Shown: in pieces, positions 49,994 to 58,794 of the stretch | Layout of the letters: every line of letters starts with the position of its first letter | Numbering within the stretch: position 1 is the stretch's first letter | Assembly: GCA_026770025.1 (NCBI GenBank) | Contig: JAMXDE010000042.1 | Coordinates: 62,001 to 126,000 of the forward strand | Reading direction: 5' to 3' | DNA from: Craspedostauros australis | Lineage: Eukaryota > Bacillariophyta > Bacillariophyceae > Mastogloiales > Achnanthaceae | DNA: 64,000 nucleotides | The notes under the pieces: model-generated | What the model saw: the letters and a program-made list of their open reading frames with translations, nothing else | The model's database searches: none | Told to the model about the DNA's origin: nothing | Made by a program: the position numbers and the translations under genes

Positions 49994-50610
49994 TCCGGAT
50001 GGTCGCTATTTGTTGAACTTCAAGATTCTTGAGCCACGAGTGCGAATGGTGCACCGTATTTCTCTGATCTGCAGGTCGCAGCTCTCTGCGGATGGAGAGT
50101 GGCCTGTGCTGCGATATGCTGTGCTGCAACGATGATACAGCCTGGAATGTGTTCTTGTTCCTGCTGGGCTGGTACGGACGAAGTTGGAAGGTGTGAATCT
50201 GTGGGTATAGTCGTACGATGCAACAAGAATGAGAATGGCAGCGAGGAAGGCACTTGGTTGAGAAGTGTCACCGTGGTCGTACACAAACACACTCACCACT
50301 CGACGCGCATGCGTGCGCGTGCGTTGCAACAACAGCGACAATGATGTTGAGAGATGTTTTTCGTCAACGACGACGAGATTCGTGCATCGCACCTGAGTGC
50401 GTTGATGATGGGCACGTCTGTTCGGTTTGGTGCCGGATTGGGTGATTGGCTCGTTGACGTCACATGTTCAACGACAAACGATTGGTCACACGAACAATGA
50501 TGTCAACAAGGACATCTACGACTTACAAGCTAGAGAGCGGACTTGTGAGAATTTGCATCACGGTGTGACAGCACCAACAGTCAAACGAGTCAGTTTTTTG
50601 AATCTGACAC
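49994..50610. promoter_or_regulatory. Upstream region of the plastid-like gene
   Basis: 617 bases with no supported gene; overlapping short frames on both strands. It should contain the promoter of the minus-strand gene starting at 49993. Confidence 0.35.
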
Positions 50611-50642
50611 TGGAGGTGGTTGTAAGGGTCATAATTTCATAA
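50611..50642 (+). repeat. Left arm of a perfect 32-bp inverted repeat
   Basis: Begins TGGAGGTGGTTGTAAGGG and ends TTTCATAA. Its exact reverse complement lies at 53602-53633, about 3 kb away. A second partial copy of the inner part (TTCATAATTTCATAATCT) occurs at 50793-50810. Confidence 0.85.
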
Positions 50643-51037
50643 TCTGGGCCTCTTGACCAATCATATCGCTCCATTTAGGGCACAAGATACCTTTCGGCTC
50701 CTCGTTGAATTGGGGGTCAACGTCGACATAACGTCAATCGAAATAATTATGAACTCATTGTCCGCGAATATGAACGCTCCTCGGAGACCGTTCATAATTT
50801 CATAATCTCTCTGAGGAGTCGCGGTAGTCCAAAATTCGTTCTCAACGGCTACATCGGAGCAAAACTTTGTGCTCACACCAGATTGATCCGATGTGCTCTA
50901 CTGCAAATTGATTATTCGTGCCCACCCATTGCATTGCACCTCTCTGTTGCAGTTCAACTCCTTCTTTACATGCACCTAGTGTAACTCTGTATTTATCATC
51001 TGATGAACTCCAGCGGATCATATCTTCCCCCACCATC

Positions 51038-51760
51038 ATGACTTCCACCCTCCAGTATCATCGCTGGCACCAGGCTGCCTTGATTTCTGTCATCTTTGTC
51101 ATTCTCAAGCATCTTGCTGCACAGCAGCGCCTCCTCATGTGTGCTGTGGCACACTGCATCCTTGACACCATGCCAACAAGTGTGCGGAGGGGTCGGTACC
51201 TCAGCTCAAGCATCTTCCATCATCAAGCATTATCTTTCAGGTCTTTGATTTGAGAGTATGGTGACTCCATGGAGTTCTACGACTTCATTGGGCTTACCAG
51301 GCCATCGTTCGATCGATTGGCATAACTGCTATAGCCTGGCATTGAAGCGTTGCCCGTTGATCCATGAGCTGCGGCGCCACCACGACCATCATATATTCTC
51401 TGTTGTAAGTTTGACTACATCGATGTCACTGCCATTGCAATGGAGTATCTGGCTTCCAAGACAGAATTGTAGAACCATTTCTGGTAGGATCTACCTTTGT
51501 TGGAAGGTCGGAAGAGATCTTGGAGGACGTAGGGAGCAATAGAATGGCAGAGGCTGAAGTTGAGGCAACGGAAGAGCACTCTCGCGAAACAGGGACTATG
51601 GATGACAATTGTAACCTGACATACGAAGCGATGGCTCTTGAGAAGAAAGCAAAGGAAGATGTGGAATACATCAATGATACCCAGAAGCAAAGAAGGTGTG
51701 AGTGGGAAGCTACAATGGCCATTTGTATCATCAAAGCATCAACAATGAGACAATAAGCAA
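51038..51760 (+). pseudogene. Possible decayed DNA-transposon transposase fragment (PIF/Harbinger-like look)
   Basis: Reading across 51038-51480 in more than one frame gives stretches such as SMEFYDFIGLTRPSFDRLA and FDYIDVTAIAMEYLASKTEL, broken by several stops. These resemble the pattern seen near the start of PIF/Harbinger transposases (an aromatic-rich F-R-L-S-R-x-x-F-D-x-L segment, then a helix leading to LRYLAS). A 70-codon frame at 51544-51756 (MAEAEVEATEEHSRETG...) follows. No DDE residues are identifiable. The fragment lies within the inverted-repeat-bounded block. Weak call made by eye. Confidence 0.22.
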
Positions 51761-52376
51761 GCAAACAATTGCGCTGAATGCTGCGATGGTTGGGATAGGT
51801 ACGTGGAGCGTTCAATGAATGAAGGAGTGGACACCAGCAGCACAGCCAATGGAGAAAGGAAGACAGAGGGAAGCAGGAAAGCGACGACGCTTGGAGAGTA
51901 GTATGGAGATGAACTGCGGATGGCACGGAGCGACACATACGTATATACAAACACATTCATCTGGTATATGGCAGTTGAAAACTGCACTTAGGCAAGACAC
52001 ATGTATTTGTGAATGTGTGAAGCAGCAAGAGATGTGCGACACTGAAGCTGTGAATGTGTCAACATACGACCCCATTCAGCGAGGTCGAGCATAATCCTGT
52101 CAATGTTGTCCAGTAGGGTTAGATATATTTAGATAGCTCTTACAACACTAATACATGGCTTGTCCTCACTGTGGACGAGAATGATGCCGTCAATGTTGGT
52201 CGATATCAGACTGCGATGGTATCCAACAGAGTGGGTAGCGATGTTGTGACAGCTTCAGTGTCGTGTTGATTCCTCATGTTGTGGACGATTGGGCTCTGTT
52301 GTGCGTTTCCTCCCTTGTGCGTGTTGTGTCAAGTAGCACAGGGTTGTTTTTGGCATCCCTACACGTTCACGTCTAC

Positions 52377-52389
52377 ATTCACGGCAACA
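52377..52389. repeat. Candidate target-site duplication of truncated LINE, left
   Basis: ATTCACGGCAACA, matching ATTCATGGCAACA at 53287-53299 with one C/T difference. Confidence 0.45.
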
Positions 52390-53286
52390 ACAGCAGCAGC
52401 TTCGCCAGATCGGCTGGCGTACATACAAGACGGCGCGACAGTTCAAGATGAACCGTGGGTCCACGTGTTTCATCTCCAAGTGGGCCTCGGGCTTTCTGGG
52501 CGTCAACCACAAACTTCATCAGACAGGCCAGCTGCAGTCGCCAAAATGCAAGTTCTGTGCCAGCAACGAGACCACTCAACACGTTCTCCGTTGCCCGGAG
52601 CATCAGGAAGCATGGGATGGGGCCACTTCTGGCCTAATCGATCGCATGGTTCAGATCGGGACCGCCCCAAGGCTGGTTCAACGCATGCGGGTCGGTCTTG
52701 TGAGATGGAGAAGGAATGCACGATCCAACGATGTGCAAAGCAACATCGGGTGGTACCCCCTCACAATGGGGTTTATCCACGAGGACTGGGCTCTCCATCA
52801 GGCCCACTGGATGATGACGCATGAGTGTCGTTACCCAGATGCCAATGCTTGGGCCCGAGAGATTGCACGATGGATTTGGAGAACCCCGTGGGAGGTATGG
52901 CTGGTGCGGAATGCCAAAGTGCATGACAAAGAGATGCACCCCTCGGTCCAGGACCTGCGACGCAAGGTCCGCCGAATGATCCAGGGTGCGAGTCAGGATA
53001 TGACCGAAGCGGAGATGCGTTTGTTCTGGGAGGGCTGACATATCGATCACGGCACCAAGGTTCAAATGCAACAGTGGGTGAACTCTATGATCGCCGTTCA
53101 CGCGGCGGTGAGAGCGCGGCGACGATCGCGGTCGATGCATGCCGAGAGGCGGGCGTTGGCGGCTTGGTTGGGGCTTTCACAGCAGACGACACATGCCAGC
53201 TCGCTCAAAGCACGGCCCTACGGGGCTTGCGGCGGCGAGGGTAAAGCCTTATGGCACATTTCTATTGTAATCCTTGAGTTATTATT
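52390..53286 (+). mobile_element. 5'-truncated LINE fragment (3' end of ORF2)
   Basis: The plus-strand frame (QQLRQIGWRTYKTARQFKMN...) aligns with the C-terminal part of the LINE ORF2 at 33955-42634. Shared features include the C-x2-C-x7-H-x4-C motif (CKFCASNETTQHVLRC), a GWYPLTMGFIHEDWALHQAHW block matching GWFPLLQGFLHVDWRQQQQAW, IWRTPWEVWLVRNAKVH, and MQQWVNSMIAVHAAVRARRR. The frame is intact except for one in-frame TGA at 53036-53038 inside the homologous region. It ends in GAGTTATTATTATT (53276-53289), the same tail as the full-length copy. A 13-bp flanking duplication with one mismatch supports insertion by target-primed reverse transcription with 5' truncation. Confidence 0.85.
52448..53038 (+). 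pseudogene. LINE ORF2 C-terminal remnant
   Basis: 196 codons from MNRGSTCFISKW to a TGA; translation of the same frame resumes beyond the TGA and stays homologous to ORF2 to about 53210. It lacks endonuclease, reverse transcriptase and RNase H. Comparison with the full-length copy shows clear but diverged similarity, so this copy belongs to an older or different subfamily. Confidence 0.8.
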
Positions 53287-53299
53287 ATTCATGGCAACA
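53287..53299. repeat. Candidate target-site duplication of truncated LINE, right
   Basis: ATTCATGGCAACA following the TTA tail; one mismatch to 52377-52389. The first bases could also be part of the tail. Confidence 0.45.
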
Positions 53300-53601
53300 G
53301 CAACACTTGCGAATACTCCACAGCATAATATAATACAATGGAGCACAGTGACTCATCCTATGGTATAAACATATTCTATACTCTCCACAACATAATAGGA
53401 TGAACTTGATGCTTATCTTAGCAATCCGCAAGTGATGACAAGATAACCCTGAATGGGGTCACAAGGAAAGTGGTCATGGAGAGAAATGCTGATGCATGGA
53501 AGGAATCAATGGATTGACGGGCACTGATTTAGTCTTGGGGGCAGATTTGGATACGGGACTGGTGGTCGTGACTTGAAATCGGGGTGAACGAGGCTGGCGG
53601 G

Positions 53602-53633
53602 TTATGAAATTATGACCCTTACAACCACCTCCA
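53602..53633 (-). repeat. Right arm of the 32-bp inverted repeat
   Basis: Exact reverse complement of 50611-50642, ending CCACCTCCA. The sequence beyond it shows weak further symmetry with the left flank but no clear target duplication. Confidence 0.85.
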
Positions 53634-54230
53634 CTGTGCAGGTTTTTCACGTGACCGGAGGTGTTGGGGGGTGAAACCTGTCTGTTCTGAAAAATTATGA
53701 CTGTGCGGAGCGGTCATTTGCTCAACAAGGATCCTACTCGTTGTTTGTGCGGTATCGTCTGGGAGCAGGGGAAAATGCTGACATATTGACAGCGGCTGGG
53801 AAAATGCACTCATTTAGCGCAATTTTATGCCGCTCATTTCCCAGGACTAAAAAACGAGTCCCATTGCATTTGTCACGGATCTTTGGCAGCAACAACTGGG
53901 ACCATTTGCTGAGTTTTGATTAGTACCAACATGGGGAACCATCATAGTGGTTGTCATTTCCACCGACGCACATGTCGGTGAAATACTCGGCCGATACTGC
54001 GACCGCAATTTTGACGCAACTGTCACTACTGATTTCGATGCGTTGGTACTCCCATGACGAACATGTTACTATGGATTTAAGCACGGTGCAGTTCAGTTGA
54101 GATGATGTGTTATCTTTGGTGGCTATTTCATTGCTGGTTTACTACGTTCTTTTTTTGGTTGTTTTTGTATTTGTGGGGGTTTTGTGCTGTTTGCCTCTGT
54201 TGGCTGTTTGTGGCGATTGCTGTTTCTTTT
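53634..54230. other. Intergenic region
   Basis: No gene seen. A further AAATTATGAC motif near 53690 echoes the inverted-repeat arm. T-rich tracts occur at 54130-54180. Confidence 0.35.
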
Positions 54231-54410
54231 CATAGTGGTTGTTGTCCGTTGTTCCTTTCTCTTGGCTCTGTTGCTTGTGCTCACTCTTTCTTTTCATAGT
54301 TGGTGCTGTCCGTTGTTCCTTTCTCTTGGCTCTGTTGATTGTGCTTTCTTTTCATCGTTGGTGCTGTCCGTTGTTCTCACTCTTTCTCTTCATAGTTGGT
54401 GCTGTTGCTT
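54231..54410. repeat. Degenerate tandem repeat, about 60-bp units
   Basis: CATAGT(T)GGTGCTGTCCGTTG units start at 54231, 54295, 54353 and 54391, with CTTTCTCTTGGCTCTGTTG between them. The array overlaps the last codons of the three-exon gene, so its C-terminal end is being shaped by the repeat. Confidence 0.7.
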
Positions 54411-56717
54411 GTGCTCTCGTCGTTGCTGCTGCTTTCTTCGTCAGTGCTCTCTTCGGATGCACCTGGCTGTGGGGGCGCGTTGCCTGCTGCTCTTGCCATG
54501 GCAGCAGCTGCTGCTGCTATGGCTGTCGCACGTGGCTGCGGGGGCACATTGGCCGCCATCGCGACTCCTGTGGTGGTTGGTGTGTTGACTGCTGCTGCCA
54601 CGCCTGGCTGTGGGGGCGCGTTGGCCGCCGTCTCGACGGCGGTGGTGGTTGGTGTGTTGGCTGCTGCTCTTGCCATGGCAGCTGCAGCTGCCAAGGCTGC
54701 CATATCTGGGAGCCGGGGCGCGTTGGCCGCCGTCTCGACTCCGGTGTTGGTTGGTGCGCTGGCTGGTGCTGCGGAAGCAGCTACCATTGGGCGTGTGGAC
54801 ACCGCGGTGGGTGGGTCCTTGCGCTGCTTTGTTGCAGCAACGCACCCATGGTTCCAGTTGGGTGCGTTGCCGGTGGGGCGGGGACCGCCATGGTGAGAGG
54901 CGGTCCCAACGTGGTGGCGTGTGTTGTTGTTGGATGGTGTTGTGTTGGGGTGGTTTTGGTTTTTGTGGTTGTTGTTGTGGGCTGGAGAGACGGAATCCGC
55001 GCTGCTGGAGTCAATGGTGCGGACACTGCGCACGCTCGCAGTGTGTTGGTGTTGTTCGTTGCTGTTGCTCCTGACGATCTCCGGTGCAATCACCACTTCC
55101 GCGTTCGTGTTGGTGCTGACATACGACTGCACACGATCAGCATGGACGGCATTCGCATTGGTCTTTTCAGCGACAAACGGTTCATCAACGCTGTCATCAC
55201 TCAAAAGGTCGATGACATCAGGCTGGACAAGCAGAAGGGAAGAAGGCACATGTGCGGATAACGGTCGAAACGGAAAAAGAGCGGTGAGTGAGAGACAATT
55301 GAGCTCGTGTGGTTCGCATTTGTTGCATGTGTGTCACTTACGTTGCTTGTTGTGCGGGCTGTATCGGTCACAAAGTCATATTTTTCGTCATCGTCGGACA
55401 AACTGTCGGAGTCCAGAATCGCGCACAGTTTGTCAAGCTTAGTCGTGCGCGCTTTCTTGGGGAGGGGGGCGCGAAGGTCGCTCATGTGGGGAGGATGTGG
55501 CGTGTTGCGCGCGGCTCTCTTTGTAGGCTTGAGCGCCAGTGTTGTTTCTGGAAGCGCCTCCACCATCCGGACAAGGAGCATTGGCACTCGCGCGATTTGC
55601 TGTTTGTTGCGGGTAGAAGAGTTGAGAGGGACAAGGGGCTCAATGAAGTTGAGGTGCAAAAACACACCAAATGGGTCATTATCGAGCATCCCAGCCACAA
55701 CACAAGGAAGGTCTTCGCGATGTACGCGCGTTTTGGTGTCTGCAGAATTCCAGACACATTTTGTCGCGCGTTTGTATGCGAGCTTGCGTTCGCCTTGAAG
55801 GTAGAAAGCTGTGGCATTGGGGGCTGTTTTGTTGTTTGGTTCTTCGTTGTACAAAGAAAGGAGTTCGCGGTCTTGATGCAAGGTTGTGTTTGTGAGTGCA
55901 GCATTGGCCTCCACCTTGATGTGAAGTTGAGTGCCGTTAACAATGATACATTCAACATCATCCGCACATGTTCCACCAGGGAGAACAAAGTCAATACCGA
56001 TGACACGATGGTTCTCATGCATGTATTCGTGGCGGTGCGCGGCAATCCCCACAGTTCTGTTGCGTTCAAGCCAGGACGCAGTGGTCTGAACCGTCGTCTC
56101 CTTGATTCGCGCAAGAGTCACAGACACAGGTTCCTCAGGTTCAGACATGTCTTCGCCAGAGACATCTTCGCTCTGTCCATGCACAATCGTACTTACCTCG
56201 TTGGTTCTTGTCGCACGCATCCTTGCTTGATTCGGACGTGGTGGAGTCATTGGGTGTTCTGTTGATTGGAGAGTTTCTGTTGGATTGGTGGAGGGAGACG
56301 CAATGTTGGATTGAGAAGCGGTTTTGAGAAAGTGGGACGGGGGAACAGAGACAGCCCAGCCGACTTCGGATTTCAGGTACTCTTTGTTTTTTATGTACTC
56401 TTTTACACCTGGTGTGTTCTTTGCCTTCGTGTCTTCTGTGCAAGTGTGTGAGCGAAAAAGACGAAAGGGCATACACAGCACATCAATGCCCCCAGCCAAG
56501 GTCGACACAAACACGTACCTGCTTCCTTTACCTCCTCCATGTGCGACACCCACAAGTTTCTGTAGTTCCGGGAAAAGTTAGCGCGGTTGAAAACGTGAAG
56601 GTCTTCGAACTTGTCATAGACGAAGGCAGGAGACCATTTTCTTGGAATGTCACCTGTGGCAATCATGCGTTTTAGGTCCACAACCTCGCGTGCGGTGCGC
56701 TTCCACGGTTTGCCCAT
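54377..56717 (-). CDS. Three-exon gene of unknown function with SUMO-interacting-motif-like segment (712 aa)
   Basis: Exons 56717-56519, 56435-55342 and 55222-54377 join in frame (introns of 83 and 119 nt; donors GTACGT and GTAAGT). Residues 1-70 form a compact Trp/aromatic-rich module (MGKPWKRTAREVVDLKRMIA, then FVYDKFEDLHVFNRANFSRN). The middle has a second block (HRVIGIDFVLPGGTCADDVE, IIVNGTQLHIKVEANAALTN). From memory, not checked, both blocks resemble expanded families of diatom hypothetical proteins. Exon 3 opens PDVIDLLSDDSVDE, a textbook SUMO-interacting-motif pattern (hydrophobic core then acidic/Ser). The C-terminal 200 residues are Ala/Pro/Thr/Asn repeats (NAPPQPGV, NTPTTTGV), probably disordered. 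Basic PLPKKARTTK could be a nuclear signal. Function unknown; a nuclear SUMO-linked role is inference. Confidence 0.7.
55223..55341 (-). other. Intron 2 of the three-exon gene
   Basis: Donor GTAAGT after ACA AGC AAC; acceptor CTTCTGCTTGTCCAG before CCT GAT GTC. Phase 0, 119 nt. Without splicing the second exon runs into a stop soon after, and the third exon would lack a start. Confidence 0.75.
56436..56518 (-). other. Intron 1 of the three-exon gene
   Basis: Donor GTACGT after GAA GCA G; acceptor CACACACTTGCACAG before AA GAC ACG. Phase 1, 83 nt. Joining gives VKEAEDTKAKN in frame. Confidence 0.75.
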
Positions 56718-56725
56718 GTTGATAA

Positions 56726-56918
<193 letters not shown>

Positions 56919-58135
56919 AATTTGTAGACACCTTGCTATTTTGTGAGAACATACCTGCGTCAGACTTTGTGCATTCACTACGGCAACGCAACAGCTTGGT
57001 GGCCTACCAAATGACTGTGGGAAATCGCATGCGGCAGACATGGTGAAAGCATCGCACAGTATGAATGAACGCATGTGGCTGTAGGATTCTACACAAATGC
57101 CTTCTGGCGCTCTGGTTGTCGGCTGTGTACGGAACAGGGGTGACAACATTGCCGTTCAAAGATCGTTGCATGCATGTCGGTTCAAGTGGGTGCTGGTTGG
57201 TGACGACTACTATTCTGCAGAACAATCAGTGTCACTGTCACAGATGATGTCAGCTCTCGTCACTTTGATGGTTGCTCTCGTATGACGTTCGTTGACATCA
57301 TGTCATGCAACGACACTGGTTGGTGTTGACGGTGCTGCACGTAAGACGCTCTCTAGAGTATCCCATGTCAGTTGTGCTTCAAGCATACGGCAAGTCATTC
57401 ATATCTTTTGGGGCGGTTTGGCAGACAACATCATTTCCGTTCTTCCGGTGTGAGAAAGCTGCTATTGTATGACGTGTGCGCATCAACGCAAATGCAGGTG
57501 TGACACGTAATCGTGGGCGTGGCAACAGTACATACTCTACGCGGTTGGGAAATCGGACTCATGGCCTTTCTACACAATCGTTCTCTACAACATGCATGGG
57601 TGAAGAACGAATACATCTATGACACAACAACAAGTTCTTCGTGGCTTGTCGCAGGCGGAGGGAGGCGAGGTCCGGTAGTCGGGGAAACACATTCCCACGT
57701 CAGGCATCAGGTTGTTGACCGTCACGGAGGCGTGCACGTGTTGATGGACGGCTTGTGCGACCACTGCCTGCCACTGCAGACCGCATGCATTATTCGTGTG
57801 CTGTCGGTGCCGCGACTACGAAATTACGAAACATGCACAATTTGTGGTGGGATCACATTTTGGTGCTTCATGCGCGCAATTTCTCGTTGATGTTCGTGCC
57901 TTGTCATCCTGGATGACATCTTCTTGTTGTTCGGTGGTTGCCTTGTCGGTGTACCGGTATGAACATCTCGGCATGTGCACATGAGCGTCGTGATGTCACT
58001 TCCCTGCGTGTCATAATGTGCGCGTCAGCAAGTGCACAACTGCATCAGCGCTCGTACAGATCAACGCATGCATGTCATCATCTGCACGTCAGAATTGCAC
58101 ATACGCATGTCATCTTTTGCACATCAGCTGTTCTT

Positions 58136-58200
58136 CACATGCGCACTTCATCAGTTGCACCTCCACATGCGCACTTCATCAGTTGCACCTCCACATGTGC
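58136..58200. repeat. 28-bp tandem repeat, 2.3 copies
   Basis: Two exact copies of a 28-bp unit starting CACATGCGCACTTCATCAGT (58136-58163, 58164-58191) followed by a partial third. Confidence 0.85.
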
Positions 58201-58663
58201 ATCTCAGTGTCAGCACATCGGCTTCCTTGCACCGACGCTTCCCAGCTTTTGCGCGTCGACACATGTTCACATTTTCGTGTCAGCAATTTTCCCTCCGCGG
58301 ATTTGCATGTCAGCATTTTCCCATCCGCAGATTTCCCAAGACATACTGCGGACATGGTTAGGACAAGGCTAAGACATTCCTTCATTCCTTTCCAACACCC
58401 ACCACCTACAGTTCACAAGCAAATTGTTGACCGAAACCGTCACAACTGCACCTTCCGCTTGGACAGCACGATTCCATGCGCGGCTGTGCGTCTCTAATGC
58501 CTTGAGGGAGGGTGCCCAATCGTTGCTATTGCTATTTTAACCCGTGCAAACCAAGCACGAGGGGGAGATGGTGTGTTGGTGATATGTCGTATGCGACACC
58601 GTACAGACTCACATGAGACATACATACGCCATGCGGACTTCGTGGCATCACATGTTCATGATG

Positions 58664-58794
58664 TGCAGGGAATGTGAATGTGCAGGGAATATGAATGTGC
58701 AGGGAATGTGCATGTGCAGGGAATGTGAATGTGCAGGGAATGTGCATGTGCAGGGAATGTGCATGTGCAGGGAATGTGCGTGTGCAGGGAATGC
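58664..58794. repeat. 17-bp minisatellite, about 7.7 copies
   Basis: Units TGCAGGGAATGTGAATG / TGCAGGGAATGTGCATG start every 17 bases from 58664 to 58783. A 17-bp period is not a multiple of three, which argues against coding. Confidence 0.9.

Noticed and set aside
54239-55261. 340-codon plus-strand frame rich in Cys, Trp, Leu and Val
   Set aside because: Antisense shadow of exon 3 of the three-exon gene, with its repeats read backwards.
57097-57285. Short frame with RFKWVLVGDDYY, reminiscent of a glycosyltransferase DxD region
   Set aside because: Isolated, 62 codons, no flanking homologous sequence in any frame.
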